From: Thiocapsa bogorovii
Lineage (GTDB): Bacteria > Pseudomonadota > Gammaproteobacteria > Chromatiales > Chromatiaceae
Direction of reading: 5' to 3'
Assembly (NCBI RefSeq): GCF_021228795.1
Contig: NZ_CP089309.1
Span: 2,542,001 to 2,606,000 of the forward strand
Length of the DNA: 64,000 nt
The notes under the pieces were generated by a model, which was given only the letters and a program-made list of their open reading frames with translations, searched no databases and was not told the origin of the DNA. How positions within the stretch are numbered: the first letter of the stretch is position 1; every line of letters starts with the position of its first letter. Positions 9,765 through 20,197 of the stretch are shown here, piece after piece. A program made the position numbers and the translations under genes.

Positions 9765-10760
9765 GTGCAGCGCGATCGCACGCGGCCGCGCGAGACAACT
9801 GCGGGAACGGGAGTACCGACACTGATCGCCGAAGCATCGATTGCGACGAACGACGTCGACGAACTGTTTTCCTGGGCACATGGCTGGGACTTCGAGATCT
9901 TCCAACTCTCTCCGGGACCGCTGGGTTATCGCTCCCGCACCGTCCAGCTCCCCGGGCTGCGGCTGAATTGGGAGTGCAGCGCGCAACGTCTGCGGGGTCG
10001 CCACCGGATGCGGCAGGACTCACTGTTCGTCTCGCTGGCGATAGCGGCGGTGCGCCCGCCGGTGTGGAAGGGATGCGCGGTGGCGGCGAATCAGCTCCTA
10101 GTCTTCGGGGCCGACGAGCATGAGCTCGTCACGCCCGAAGGCATGCGCGGCCTAAACATCGAGGTTGCCCCGGCGCTGCTGGACGCCTGGGGATTACAGG
10201 CACCCCCCGGCGGTTTGCTGGACATCGCGCCCGCGGCGATGGGTCGGCTGTTGATCGCCTGTCGGCGTGCACGCGACCTGATTGGTGAGGCCGCGGAACC
10301 CCCAACCGCGACGGCCGTCCATGCCGCTCGCGAACACATCCTTGGGCGCCTGATCGAGGCCCTGCTGAGCGGCGGCGGGGTCGCTGTCGCGCCGGTTGCC
10401 GTCATGTCAACCAGCGATGCCCGCCGATTCGGCCTTGTCAAACGCGCCGAGGCGGCAGCGCTACGATCCGGCCCCGAGTTCGATGTGGCGGAATTGGCGG
10501 ACGAACTGCACACCTCGCGGCGCACCCTGCACCGGGCGATCAAGGACTGGTCCGGGATCGGGCCGCAGGCCTACTTCCAGATCCTAAGGCTGCATCGATT
10601 TCGCCGTCGACTCCTGCTCGGGCGTTCCGACGAACCCATCACCGCCGTGGCTTACTCACTGGGTTTCGAGAACATGGGCCGACTCGCCCAACTCTACCGC
10701 CGCTTCTTCGGCGAGCTGCCCAGCCAGACACGGGGTCATGTCAAGCAGTTGATCCGCTGA
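9765..10760 (+). CDS. AraC-family transcriptional regulator
   Basis: 331 residues. The C-terminal two-helix-turn-helix domain is clear: STRRTLHRAIKDWSGIGP followed by AVAYSLGFENMGRLAQLYRR, ending with the GELPSQTRGH segment. The N-terminal 200 residues form a beta-rich sensor domain like those of EutR-type regulators. No ligand can be named. The start is uncertain: a GTG at 9765 is used, without a good Shine-Dalgarno, and later in-frame starts are possible. It is divergent from the porin/amidohydrolase pair and is the obvious candidate to control it. Confidence 0.8.
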   Translation: MQRDRTRPRETTAGTGVPTLIAEASIATNDVDELFSWAHGWDFEIFQLSPGPLGYRSRTVQLPGLRLNWECSAQRLRGRHRMRQDSLFVSLAIAAVRPPVWKGCAVAANQLLVFGADEHELVTPEGMRGLNIEVAPALLDAWGLQAPPGGLLDIAPAAMGRLLIACRRARDLIGEAAEPPTATAVHAAREHILGRLIEALLSGGGVAVAPVAVMSTSDARRFGLVKRAEAAALRSGPEFDVAELADELHTSRRTLHRAIKDWSGIGPQAYFQILRLHRFRRRLLLGRSDEPITAVAYSLGFENMGRLAQLYRRFFGELPSQTRGHVKQLIR

Positions 10761-11045
10761 CTGACGCGTAAGTGAGGGACGCGCGCGACGGCGAGCAATC
10801 CATCAGCGCGCGCCACTCCTATCGCGTGGCCGCAATGCGAATTCAAACGGACTGCCGGTCGCCGAGTGGAAGGTATGGGTCGCGAAAGATGTGGGCCAAA
10901 CAGCGGAGCGTCTCGCCGTCACGATCCGGTTTTACCGCCGTGGCAAGCAGCCGACCCAATTGCTCGACATCTGGTTGCCAGGTTCGATTCTTGACACTCG
11001 CACCCGACGACGATCGGACGTGCGGGAAGACATGACAGCCGTGCG

Positions 11046-14000
11046 TCAGCGCCGAGGTCCCGCACAGGCGATGGCGTTCGGATCTCGGCCGATGCCGGTG
11101 GTGTATCCGCGTGCCGGGACGAGTGCGTCGTAGTCGGATTCAAAGCCCGCATGAAGCAGGGCCTCGCGCAGCGGTGATTCGAGCGCCGGCAAGCCATCGA
11201 TCTGTTGAATGGCAAGGCGCTTGCGTCCGCGCTGCGGGACGCGATGCAAGGCGGCGAGCGCAAGCACCAACTCGCCGCCTTCTTCGCTGATCGAACCGGG
11301 AAACCGTGTCAGTTGGCGCCCGCCCGAGCCGAGATAGAGCACAGGTTTGCCGGCGACCAGGATCACATCGGCGCCGTTGATGCGCTTGGGTGCGGGACCG
11401 CCGCCCGGCTCGGGCCAAGGCAGGAGCGCGCCGTAGGGATTGGCCGGATCGATCGCGGCGAGAATCCGGACCACGTCTGGGCCGAAACCCTCGATCGGGG
11501 TTTCTTCGATCCGGGCGCTACGCAGCCGATCGATTGCGCCGTTCAGGGCGAACTGGGCGCCGGAGAGCCCCTCGACGAAATAACCTCGGCGGACCTGTCC
11601 GCCCTCCTCCATCTGTTTGAAGACCCGATAGAGCGGACCGAAGCCGCCTGGGATGCCTTCGGCCTGCACCGCCTCACGGCTGACGACACCGTAGCGCTCA
11701 AGCAGGATGTGGGCGCGGGTCAGCAGGCGCTCGGTGTCGCTCGCATCGCATCGCAGATCGGCCACGCGCGACCAGCGCCCGCCCGCCAGCGCGGTCCCGC
11801 GACCGCGCTTGGGTGCGCGCGTCCCGCCTAGGGCGCGCAGGGGCGCGAAGGTATCGTTGGTGATCTGGCCCGCCCAGACCAGGTCCCAGAGCGCCGACTC
11901 GAAGGCGTCCTTGCCGAGCTTCAACCCGGCGCGCTCGAGGGCCTGCATCAGCTCCATCAGGAAGGAGGCCCCGCGGGTGCGCAGGTGATCGAGTAGGATC
12001 CGGGCAACGTCGGAGGCATCCGCGGCAGCGTCGCGGGTTGCCGCTTCCGCGACCGGTTCCGAGGACGCGCCGGTCGATGCACTTGGCTGATCCTGCCGAC
12101 TCGCCTCTTCGTCGGCAACACCCAGCTCGGGACTGCCCCGCCGATAGAGCGCGATCCGCCCGTCTTTCGGGCCCGCCGCTCCGCGTCCGACCCAGACGAT
12201 CTGTCCGGTGGCGGCGAGCATGTCCAAATCCTCCGAGCGGTAGACCGGTACCCGTGCCGGCAGGAGCACGCGATCGAGCTGGGACCAGGTGACCGTCAGG
12301 CCTTCCAGTTGAAGCAGCGCCTCCACCAGCCGATCCGGCCCCTTGATGTCCTCGCCGATCCCGTGCCAGGCGGGCAGGAATCGCCCCAGGGTAGCCGCAT
12401 CGACCGGGGCGACCGCATCGCGTGCCTTGGCCAGGGTGCGGCGGCGCAGGCGGCGCAGGACCTCCGGGTCACACCATTCGGGCTCGCTCCCCAGCGGTCG
12501 GATCTCGCCGCGGATCAGCTCGTCGCGCGTCTCCAGGAGACGCAGGACGGGGTCGAGCTGGGTCACACGCAGGCCGTAACGCGCGGCAGGGTCGCGCGTC
12601 GGGAATGGGCCGTGCGTGCGGGCATAGCGGTGAAGCAGATGTTCCAACGGCGCATCCGCGGACATCAGGAAGGCGTCCGGCAGACCGGGCGGCGGGACCA
12701 GACCCAGCGCGTCGCGATAGAGACCGGCGTCCTCGGCCGCGATCCAGCGGGGTCCGTCCATGAATCGCAGCGTGACCGCCCGACGCTGCTCGGTCAGGAC
12801 CGCGAGCCAGGGTAAGGGATCGCCCTCCGCACGCTCCCCCAGCTCGGCGGAGGAGAGATCGCCGAGCCGTCGCAGCAGGTCATGCAGCTCGTCGGCATCA
12901 CGCGCCTTGCGTCCCTCGGCGGTATGCTGAAGCTCGCATTCCAGATCTTCCAGCACCGCCGGATCGATCAGCTCGCGCAGCTCCGCCTGTCCCAGCAGCT
13001 CGGCCAGAAGACCGCGATCCAGCGTGAGCGCCTGGGCCCGGCGCTCGGCAAGCGGTGCGTCCTGCTCGTAGATGTAGGCGGCGACATAGGCGAAGACCAA
13101 CGAGCGCGCGAAGGGCGATGCGCTGCGGGTCTCGATCTCGTGGACGCGGATCGACCGGTTGCGGATGCCGGTCAAGACATCCTTGAGACCGGCGAGATCG
13201 AAGACATCGCCGAGTGCCTGTCGATAGGTCTCGAGCACGATCGGAAAGGCCGGATAGCGACGGACCACCGCGAGCAGGTTTTGCGCCTTGAGCCGCTGCG
13301 CCCAGAGCGGCTGTCGGCCCTTCGCCGAACGGCGCGGCAGGAGCAGCGCACGGGCGGCGTTCTCGCGAAAGAGCGAGGCGAAGAGCGCCGTGTCGGCGAG
13401 CTGCTCGGTGACGCGCTCATCCAGCTCGTCGGACGCCGGCAGGAGGTCCGTCAACTCCGGCAGCGCCTCGCCGTCCGCGAAGCGCAGCACGATGCCGTCG
13501 TCGGTGTACATGACCTGGATCTCGAAGCCCTCGCGGCGTCCCAGATGCCACTGCAGAGCCATGGCCCAAGGGGCATGGATGCGGGCGCCGAAGGGCGTCA
13601 GGATACAGATGCGCCAGTCACCCAGCTCGTCGCGGAAGCGCTCGACCAGGATGGTGCGGTCGCTCGGCACCTGAACGGTCGCGGCGCGCTGATCCTGGAT
13701 GTAGTCGGCCAGGTTGGACGCCGCGAGGGCATCCAGCGGGGTCTGCTCACGAATCCAATCGGCGGCACGCTCCGCGGGGATGGCCGCAACCGCCCGCGTG
13801 AAGGCACCGACCGCCCGACCGAGCTCGACCGGCCGCCCGGGACCGTCGCCGCGCCAGAAGGGCAGCTTGCCCGGCTCGCCGGGTGCCGGCGAGACCAGGA
13901 CACGATCGCGCGTAATGGCCTCGACCCGCCAGGTCGAGGCGCCGAGCAGGACGCAGTCGCCCGCCTTGGTCTCGAAGACCATCTCCTCGTCCAACTCGCC

Positions 14001-15656
14001 GATTCGCGGCCCGTCCTCGCCGAGATGCACGGCATAGTTACCGCGATCCGGGATGGTGCCGGCGTTCAGCCGGGTGATCATGGCGGTGCCCTTGCGCACG
14101 CCGAGTGTATCCGCGGTCCGGTCCCACACGAGAAGGGGCTTGAGGTCGGCGAAATCGCTCGAGGGATAGCGTCCCGAGAGCATATCCAGCACCGCTTCAA
14201 GCGCCGAGCGCGACAGCTCGCGATAAGGACCGGCACGGGTCACCAGACCATGGAGATCCGCAACCGAGCGCTCGATCTCGACACAGTGGGCGGCGATCTG
14301 CTGGGCCAGCACATCGAGTGCGTTGCGCGGCATCCGGAAGGGCTCCAGCTCCCCGGCAAGCATCCGCGCCCCGATCACTGCGCATTCCAGCAGATCGCCA
14401 CGAAACTTCGGGAAGATGCGCCCGGTACTGACCTGCCCGACCCCGTGCCCGGCACGGCCGACGCGTTGCAGCCCGCGCGCCACCGAGCCGGGCGACTCGA
14501 CCAGCAGCACTTGATCGACACCACCCATGTCGATGCCCATCTCGAGCGAGCTGGTGGCGACAATGGCCTTGAGGTCGCCGCGCTTGAGCCCTTCCTCGAT
14601 CTGAGTGCGTTGCTCGAGACTGACGCTGCCGTGATGGGCACGAACCAGCTCGGGACGGTCGTCCGGGACCAAGACGTCAGGATCCAGGTCTGCCTCGGCC
14701 AGCGCGTTCAGCCGCTGGCAGAGCCTCTCGCAGAGCCCGCGGCTGTTGACGAAGACGATGGTCGAGCGATGTGCCCGGATCTCGGCGAGGATAGCCGGAT
14801 GAATGGCCGACCACAGGCCCTTGTCGGCGGGCGCTTGCGGCCTTGCTTGGCGATAGAGCTCGCCGAGGATGGAGCCGCCTTCGAGCTCTCGCGCGACGCC
14901 CTCGGGCGGGGGCTCCATATCGCGCACCGGCACCTGAACGCGCAGATCGAGATTCGGCGGAGCGGCGGCATCGACGATCTCGACCGGCCGATCGCCGCCA
15001 AGATAGAGCGCGGCCTCGGCCAACGGGCGCACGGTGGCCGAGAGCCCGATGCGTTGCGGATCGCCCGCACAGCGCTCGGCCAAACGTTCCAGCGAGAGGG
15101 CGAGATGGGCGCCGCGCTTGGTTGGCGCGAGCGCGTGCACCTCGTCGATGATGAGCGTATGCACCCGGGCGAGGTTGGCCGCCGCCTTGGAGCCGAGCAG
15201 CAGATACAAGGACTCGGGCGTGGTCACCAGAATCTCGGGCGGCTCCTTGAGCTGCCGCTGCCGCTCCTTCGCCGGTGTATCGCCGGTGCGGATGCCGACC
15301 CGCGGCAGGCGCGCCGGCACGCCCAGTATCTCTGCGGCGCGCGCGATTCCGGCGAGCGGCGCACGCAGGTTGCGCTCGATGTCGTAGACCAGGGCCTTCA
15401 GCGGAGAGACATAGAGCACCTGGACGCGGGCGGGACCGGCCTGGGTGTCGGCGGTCGGCCCGCCCCGCATCAGCCGATCGATCGCCCAGAGGAAGGCCGC
15501 AAGCGTCTTGCCGCTGCCGGTCGGGGCCGTGATCAAGGCATGTCGGCCCGACGCGATCACGGCCCAGCCGCGGACCTGGACCTCGGTGGGCGCATCGAAG
15601 TTTTGGGTGAACCAGCGGCGGGTGGCGGGGCTGAAGGCGTCCATGGAAACGCACAT
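11046..15656 (-). CDS. lhr: ATP-dependent helicase Lhr (large helicase-related protein)
   Basis: About 1536 residues, the length of full-size Lhr (E. coli Lhr is similar). It is a superfamily 2 DNA-repair helicase. Motifs in order: FTQNFDAPTEVQVRGWAVI (Q-like), APTGSGKT (Walker A), LIIDEVHAL (DEVH box), IGLSATVRPL (SAT motif), STIVFVNSRGLCERLCQRLN, ATSSLEMGIDMG and LQRVGRAGHGVG (motif VI). Winged-helix and Lhr-specific C-terminal domains follow (LFRENAARALLLPRR, and the C-terminal half that in Lhr carries nucleic-acid-glycosylase-like modules). The start may be 15656 or 15644; neither has a clear ribosome site. It is divergent from the PhnD-like gene and stands alone. Confidence 0.93.
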   Translation of the reverse strand: MCVSMDAFSPATRRWFTQNFDAPTEVQVRGWAVIASGRHALITAPTGSGKTLAAFLWAIDRLMRGGPTADTQAGPARVQVLYVSPLKALVYDIERNLRAPLAGIARAAEILGVPARLPRVGIRTGDTPAKERQRQLKEPPEILVTTPESLYLLLGSKAAANLARVHTLIIDEVHALAPTKRGAHLALSLERLAERCAGDPQRIGLSATVRPLAEAALYLGGDRPVEIVDAAAPPNLDLRVQVPVRDMEPPPEGVARELEGGSILGELYRQARPQAPADKGLWSAIHPAILAEIRAHRSTIVFVNSRGLCERLCQRLNALAEADLDPDVLVPDDRPELVRAHHGSVSLEQRTQIEEGLKRGDLKAIVATSSLEMGIDMGGVDQVLLVESPGSVARGLQRVGRAGHGVGQVSTGRIFPKFRGDLLECAVIGARMLAGELEPFRMPRNALDVLAQQIAAHCVEIERSVADLHGLVTRAGPYRELSRSALEAVLDMLSGRYPSSDFADLKPLLVWDRTADTLGVRKGTAMITRLNAGTIPDRGNYAVHLGEDGPRIGELDEEMVFETKAGDCVLLGASTWRVEAITRDRVLVSPAPGEPGKLPFWRGDGPGRPVELGRAVGAFTRAVAAIPAERAADWIREQTPLDALAASNLADYIQDQRAATVQVPSDRTILVERFRDELGDWRICILTPFGARIHAPWAMALQWHLGRREGFEIQVMYTDDGIVLRFADGEALPELTDLLPASDELDERVTEQLADTALFASLFRENAARALLLPRRSAKGRQPLWAQRLKAQNLLAVVRRYPAFPIVLETYRQALGDVFDLAGLKDVLTGIRNRSIRVHEIETRSASPFARSLVFAYVAAYIYEQDAPLAERRAQALTLDRGLLAELLGQAELRELIDPAVLEDLECELQHTAEGRKARDADELHDLLRRLGDLSSAELGERAEGDPLPWLAVLTEQRRAVTLRFMDGPRWIAAEDAGLYRDALGLVPPPGLPDAFLMSADAPLEHLLHRYARTHGPFPTRDPAARYGLRVTQLDPVLRLLETRDELIRGEIRPLGSEPEWCDPEVLRRLRRRTLAKARDAVAPVDAATLGRFLPAWHGIGEDIKGPDRLVEALLQLEGLTVTWSQLDRVLLPARVPVYRSEDLDMLAATGQIVWVGRGAAGPKDGRIALYRRGSPELGVADEEASRQDQPSASTGASSEPVAEAATRDAAADASDVARILLDHLRTRGASFLMELMQALERAGLKLGKDAFESALWDLVWAGQITNDTFAPLRALGGTRAPKRGRGTALAGGRWSRVADLRCDASDTERLLTRAHILLERYGVVSREAVQAEGIPGGFGPLYRVFKQMEEGGQVRRGYFVEGLSGAQFALNGAIDRLRSARIEETPIEGFGPDVVRILAAIDPANPYGALLPWPEPGGGPAPKRINGADVILVAGKPVLYLGSGGRQLTRFPGSISEEGGELVLALAALHRVPQRGRKRLAIQQIDGLPALESPLREALLHAGFESDYDALVPARGYTTGIGRDPNAIACAGPRR

Positions 15657-15858
15657 GGGGGAGACGGACCCGGTCTTCGAGCCGCCGACCATGTTCAGAC
15701 CAAGGTCATTTGCAATGTCCGATCGTCCCGGAGTCGGACTAGAATACCCACGGAACGTGCAACGCGCTGCCGGAATCCTGACGGCTTCCGGAGGGGTCGC
15801 TGCGGATTCCGCTCGGGACAAGGAACCGGTGAGGAGACTGAGATCCAGGTCGAAGACG

Positions 15859-16731
15859 ATGGCACGGAAGAACCCGCTAAAGGCATTGATTCAGTCGATC
15901 GGCTTGTGGCTCTGCGCCTGCGCCGCAGCGATCGGCGCCGCCCCCGGCCCGGACGACATCGAGATTCCGGTGCTCCCATACCTCAGCACAGAGCACCTGC
16001 TGAACCTTAACGAGCCGCTGCGCCGACATCTCCAAGAAACCCTTAAGCGCCCGGTCAGAGTGGTCACGTCCGCCGACTATCGGAGCTTCAGCGCCGACGT
16101 GGCGCAAGGCGACTATCTGCTCGTCATCAACGCAGCCCATATGGCACGGCTCGCGGAGTTGGATTCCGGTTACCAATCGATCCTGCAGACCATCAACCCC
16201 CTCTATGCGCTGGTGATTGTCCGTGCGGAGGATCCCGTCAACGAGCTCGCGGATCTGCGGGGCGCCAGGATCGTGACCCCGGATCCTCTTGCGCTCATCA
16301 CCCTGATGGGCCATCGCATGTTGAAGGAGGCGGGCCTGACGCCGTCGACGGATGTTCAGATGCCGACAGCCGACACCCACAACAACGCCCTGAAGCTGCT
16401 CCTCGGCGACGACGCGATCCGTGCGGCCGTCGTCTCCAATCGGGCCTATACAACGCTCGACGAGGGCACGCGCGCACGCCTGCGGATCCTCGCCGACGGC
16501 GCGGATCTCGCCGGGATTCCATCGCTCGTCTACCAGACCGGTCCCGGCCATGATGATGCGGACCGGGCCTTTCTTTCGCGCGAGATCCTTCACTTTGCCA
16601 ACGAGACCGCGGCAGGTCACGCCATGATGCAGACCCTGGGACACGGGGGGTTGCGGGAGGTCGTGGAGGCCGACCGAGAGACGATCGACCCCTTCCTGCC
16701 GGCGACGCGAGAGGTGTTGGCTACGCCATGA
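15859..16731 (+). CDS. periplasmic phosphonate-binding-type (PhnD-like) solute-binding protein
   Basis: 290 residues with an N-terminal signal (LIQSIGLWLCACAAAIGAA). The fold is that of PhnD/SsuA-type binding proteins: VLPYLSTEHLLNLNEPLRRH, VVTSADYRSFSADVAQGDY, VNELADLRGARIVTPDPLAL and DAIRAAVVSNRAYTTL. No ABC permease or ATPase gene is next to it. Instead its stop overlaps the start of a membrane GGDEF-EAL gene (ATGA). It therefore probably senses a ligand for that enzyme rather than feeding a transporter. An in-frame GTG at 15829 has a Shine-Dalgarno placed too close, so the ATG is preferred. Confidence 0.8.
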   Translation: MARKNPLKALIQSIGLWLCACAAAIGAAPGPDDIEIPVLPYLSTEHLLNLNEPLRRHLQETLKRPVRVVTSADYRSFSADVAQGDYLLVINAAHMARLAELDSGYQSILQTINPLYALVIVRAEDPVNELADLRGARIVTPDPLALITLMGHRMLKEAGLTPSTDVQMPTADTHNNALKLLLGDDAIRAAVVSNRAYTTLDEGTRARLRILADGADLAGIPSLVYQTGPGHDDADRAFLSREILHFANETAAGHAMMQTLGHGGLREVVEADRETIDPFLPATREVLATP

Positions 16732-19700
16732 AGAGTCTTCTCGGACGCATCCCGATCGGCTTGCGATTCGGCTTGGTGATCCTGATGACCCAGGTCGTGC
16801 TGATCGCCTGGGTTGTCCACGACATACAGCGTCTGAGCAACGCCGCCCTGACTCAACTCCACGAGACGCGACTCACGGTCCTGACCGCACTCCTGAGCGA
16901 GTCCCTGACACCTTTGCTGGTGCAACGCGACATCGCGGCCCTCCAGGAGTCGCTCGACCGGTTCGGCCATCTGCCGGAGGTGCGCTATCTCAAGGTCGAC
17001 GACGCACGCGGACAGCGCCTCGCCGAGCACACCCATCCGCACGCGTCGGCGTCTCCACGCGTCGGAGATCAGGACCCGCAAGCGGTTTCGGAGGACGCGG
17101 CCCTGTGGGAAACGACTGTACCGCTGCGGCTTGTCGGCCAAACCTACGGCACCCTCCGTGTCGGTATCTCCACCGATATCTTTGCGGAAACGCGACAGGG
17201 TCTGATCGAGCAGAGCCTGCGCAACGGCGTGATCGGGCTTGTCGTCCTCCTGCTCGTCATCGTCCCGCTCGCCGTCCGAGTCAGCCGTCGACTCCGACGC
17301 CTGGAGGCCGCCGCGCGGGCGATCGCGGCCGGTGATCTCGGTCGACGTCTCGACGACACCGGCGACGACGAGATCGGCCGCCTGGCCGTCTCGTTCAACC
17401 GCATGGCCGACGCGCTCGGGCAACGCGAGTCCGCCTTGCGTGATGCGAAGGCCGACCTGGAGCGCATCACGACCTCGAAGTACCGGACCCTGTTCGAGGC
17501 GACCGCGGATGCGGTGATGCTGTTCGATCGCGACTTTGGGCTGTTCGACTGCAATCCCGCTGCGCTGTGCCTGCTCGGCTGCGATCGCGAAGCGCTGCTC
17601 GGCACACGGCCGAGCGACCTGTCGACGACACCCTGGCCCCTCGGTACCGACGCACTCGACGTCGCTGCGCCGACAGGACAGGCGGGGGAGAACAGGGGCT
17701 TCGAATGGTGCCTGCGCCGCAGAGATACCGGCGACCCGGTCGAGGTCGAGGTGCTGCTCACCTCGGTGGATCTCGACGGCTCGACGCTCCTGCAGATGGT
17801 GGCGCGGGATATCGGCGCACGCAAAGGGGCCGAAGCGGCGATCAAACGCTCCGAGGAGAAGTACCGTTTCCTGCTCGAATACACCTACGACGTCATCTAT
17901 CTCTTCTCGACCGACGGCAGCTTCATCTTCGTCTCGCCGAACTGGTCGCGGCTGATGGGCTATTCGATCGACGAAACCCTGACGACTCACTTTTCCGAAT
18001 ATGTCCATCCCGAGGACCTGAACATCTGCAACGACGCCTTCAGCGCCGTCGTCGAGACGGGAGAGATGCGTCGGGATATCGAGTATCGCGTTCGGCACGG
18101 TAACGGCACTTGGCGCTGGCACAGCTCGAGCGCCATGCCGTTTCGCGACGAGAACGGCGTGATCGTCGGCTTCCAGGGGATCGCGCGCGACGTCACCGAG
18201 CAGAAAGAGAGCCGGGAGCAGCTGCGCATCGCTGCGATCGCATTCGAGGCTCAGGAGGGCATGGTGGTCACCGACGCCGAAGGGGTCATCCTGAGGGTCA
18301 ACGGAACCTTCACCCGGATGACCGGCTACAGCGCCGATGAAGCGATCGGTCAGACGACTCGACTGCTCAAATCCGGACGCCACGAACCCGAGTTTTACGT
18401 CGCCATGTGGGCGAGCATCCTGGAGACCGGATCCTGGCAAGGGGAGATCTGGAACCGGCGCAAGAGCGGCGAGATTTACCCACAGTGGCTGACGATATCG
18501 GCCGTGCCCGGCCCCGCAGGCGAGATCACGCATTATGTCGGCACGATGACCGACATTACTCAACGCAAGGCCGCCGAAGAGGAGATCCGCGAGCTCGCCT
18601 TTTTCGATCCGCTGACACGCCTGCCCAATCGCCGGTTATTGTTGGATCGTTTGCATCAAGCCCTGGCGACAGCTCGCCGAAACGGCTGTTGCGGGGCGCT
18701 CTTCTACATCGATCTGGACGATTTCAAGACGCTCAACGACACGCTGGGGCACGATCAAGGCGATCGCCTGCTCCAACTGGTGGCACGGCGCCTGTCGACA
18801 CGCATCCGCGAGTCCGACACCTTGGCGCGTCTGGGCGGCGACGAGTTCGTGGTGATGGTGGAGCACCTCAGCCCGAGCTCGGTGGAGGCAGCGAGCCAGG
18901 CCGAGACGCTCGGCAACGGGCTTCTGGGCGTTCTTCGCCAGCCGTACGATCTGGGCGGGCAGACCCACTACAGCGCGGCCAGCATCGGGATCACGCTCTT
19001 CGACCCGCGGCCGATGCGGGTGGAAGAGTTGATGAAACAAGGCGACATGGCGATGTACCGAGCCAAGGGCGCCGGACGCAACACCATTCGTTTTTTCGAC
19101 CCGAGCATGCAGTCGGAGGTCAGCGCCCGCGCGACCCTCGAGGCGCAGCTGCGCTGCGGTCTGCGCGACGAGCGGTTCCTGCTCTATTACCAGGTTCAGG
19201 TCGATCGCGACGGCGCAATCATCGGAGCCGAATGTCTGCTGCGCTGGCAGGATGAGCAGGGCTGTTTGATTCCCCCGGCGGCGTTCATCCCGCTCGCGGA
19301 GCAAAGCGGGCTGATCCTGCCGATCGGGCACTGGGTGCTGCAGACCGCGTGCACGCAGTTGGCGGCGTGGTCCGCGCGAAGCGAGACCGCTCGGCTGACC
19401 CTGGCGGTCAACATCAGTGCCCGCCAGTTTCGCCGGACGGACTTCGTCGACCAGGTCTTGGCCTGCGTCGAAGACACGGGGGCGGATCCTTCCCGGCTCA
19501 AGCTCGAGATCACCGAGAGCCTCTTGCTCGACGATGTCGAGGACACGGTCGGCAAGATGATCGCCTTAAAGACGCGAGGCGTCGGTTTTGCATTGGATGA
19601 CTTCGGCACCGGCTACTCGTCTTTGTCGTACCTCAAACGCCTTCCCTTCGATCAGCTCAAGATCGATCGTTCCTTCGTCCTGGACGTCCTGACCGATACC

Positions 19701-19898
19701 AACGCCGCCGCAATCGCCCGAACCATCATCGCGCTCGGCCGAACACTGGAGCTGGCGGTGATCGCCGAGGGCGTGGAAACCGAGGAGCAGCGCGACTGGC
19801 TGGCCGCCCATGGCTGCCATGCCTACCAGGGCTATTTCTTCGGGAGACCCGAGCCCGTGGAGAGCCTGTCGCTGGGCCCGCCGAAAAGCCTCGTCTGA
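16728..19898 (+). CDS. membrane sensor with HAMP, three PAS, GGDEF and EAL domains
   Basis: 1056 residues. Layout: membrane helix 11-33; periplasmic segment to about 160; second helix about 168-185; HAMP to about 236 (ARAIAAGDLGRRLDDTGDDE). Three PAS domains follow (starting near YRTLFEATADAVMLFDRD, YRFLLEYTYDVIYLF, and IAAIAFEAQEGMVVTDAEG). The diguanylate cyclase domain has an intact LARLGGDEFVV. The phosphodiesterase domain has GAECLLRW in place of EALLRW, keeping the glutamate, plus DDFGTGYSSLSYLKRLP. Both activities could be retained. The overlap with the binding-protein gene suggests ligand-controlled c-di-GMP turnover. Confidence 0.93.
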   Translation: MKSLLGRIPIGLRFGLVILMTQVVLIAWVVHDIQRLSNAALTQLHETRLTVLTALLSESLTPLLVQRDIAALQESLDRFGHLPEVRYLKVDDARGQRLAEHTHPHASASPRVGDQDPQAVSEDAALWETTVPLRLVGQTYGTLRVGISTDIFAETRQGLIEQSLRNGVIGLVVLLLVIVPLAVRVSRRLRRLEAAARAIAAGDLGRRLDDTGDDEIGRLAVSFNRMADALGQRESALRDAKADLERITTSKYRTLFEATADAVMLFDRDFGLFDCNPAALCLLGCDREALLGTRPSDLSTTPWPLGTDALDVAAPTGQAGENRGFEWCLRRRDTGDPVEVEVLLTSVDLDGSTLLQMVARDIGARKGAEAAIKRSEEKYRFLLEYTYDVIYLFSTDGSFIFVSPNWSRLMGYSIDETLTTHFSEYVHPEDLNICNDAFSAVVETGEMRRDIEYRVRHGNGTWRWHSSSAMPFRDENGVIVGFQGIARDVTEQKESREQLRIAAIAFEAQEGMVVTDAEGVILRVNGTFTRMTGYSADEAIGQTTRLLKSGRHEPEFYVAMWASILETGSWQGEIWNRRKSGEIYPQWLTISAVPGPAGEITHYVGTMTDITQRKAAEEEIRELAFFDPLTRLPNRRLLLDRLHQALATARRNGCCGALFYIDLDDFKTLNDTLGHDQGDRLLQLVARRLSTRIRESDTLARLGGDEFVVMVEHLSPSSVEAASQAETLGNGLLGVLRQPYDLGGQTHYSAASIGITLFDPRPMRVEELMKQGDMAMYRAKGAGRNTIRFFDPSMQSEVSARATLEAQLRCGLRDERFLLYYQVQVDRDGAIIGAECLLRWQDEQGCLIPPAAFIPLAEQSGLILPIGHWVLQTACTQLAAWSARSETARLTLAVNISARQFRRTDFVDQVLACVEDTGADPSRLKLEITESLLLDDVEDTVGKMIALKTRGVGFALDDFGTGYSSLSYLKRLPFDQLKIDRSFVLDVLTDTNAAAIARTIIALGRTLELAVIAEGVETEEQRDWLAAHGCHAYQGYFFGRPEPVESLSLGPPKSLV

Positions 19899-19928
19899 CC
19901 CGCTGCCGGGGTTGAACCCCAGCGGGTC
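19897..19928 (+). terminator. strong hairpin after the GGDEF-EAL gene
   Basis: GACCCGCT at 19897-19904 pairs with AGCGGGTC at 19921-19928, with an inner GGGG/CCCC stem around TTGAA. It begins inside the stop codon of the preceding gene. No T-run follows, so it is either a weak or Rho-assisted terminator or an RNA-stabilising hairpin. The rest of the 299-base gap up to proV holds no gene I can support. Confidence 0.5.
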
Positions 19929-20197
19929 CGAGGCGGAAATCATGCCATCGCCTCGGCGCTGAAAGTCTCGGGCCCCGGGTTGAAATGAGACCCGGCGCGC
20001 TGTACGGTAAAAAAGATGTCGTCGGCGTCCGGGTCTTCACCTGGATGATCCGGCGCGATTCATCGTCCCCATGCCCGCCGGATTCTCAGGCTTGCCCTGC
20101 CGGTCGATCGGGACACGCGGCGTCTCTTGCCGCAAATCAAGTTGCGATGCCGACTCCCGAGCGTCGCACATCAAGCTCCGTAAGGACCATCAGGGCC

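Noticed and set aside
10975-11000. tRNA-like T-arm sequence (GGTTCGATTC)
   Set aside because: The flanking bases do not form the T-stem, and no acceptor, D or anticodon arms could be placed around it.
12882-16010. Very long open frame (over 1000 codons) antisense to lhr
   Set aside because: Complementary frames stay open in GC-rich genes with strong third-position bias. The opposite strand encodes a full Lhr helicase with all motifs; this frame shows no domain.
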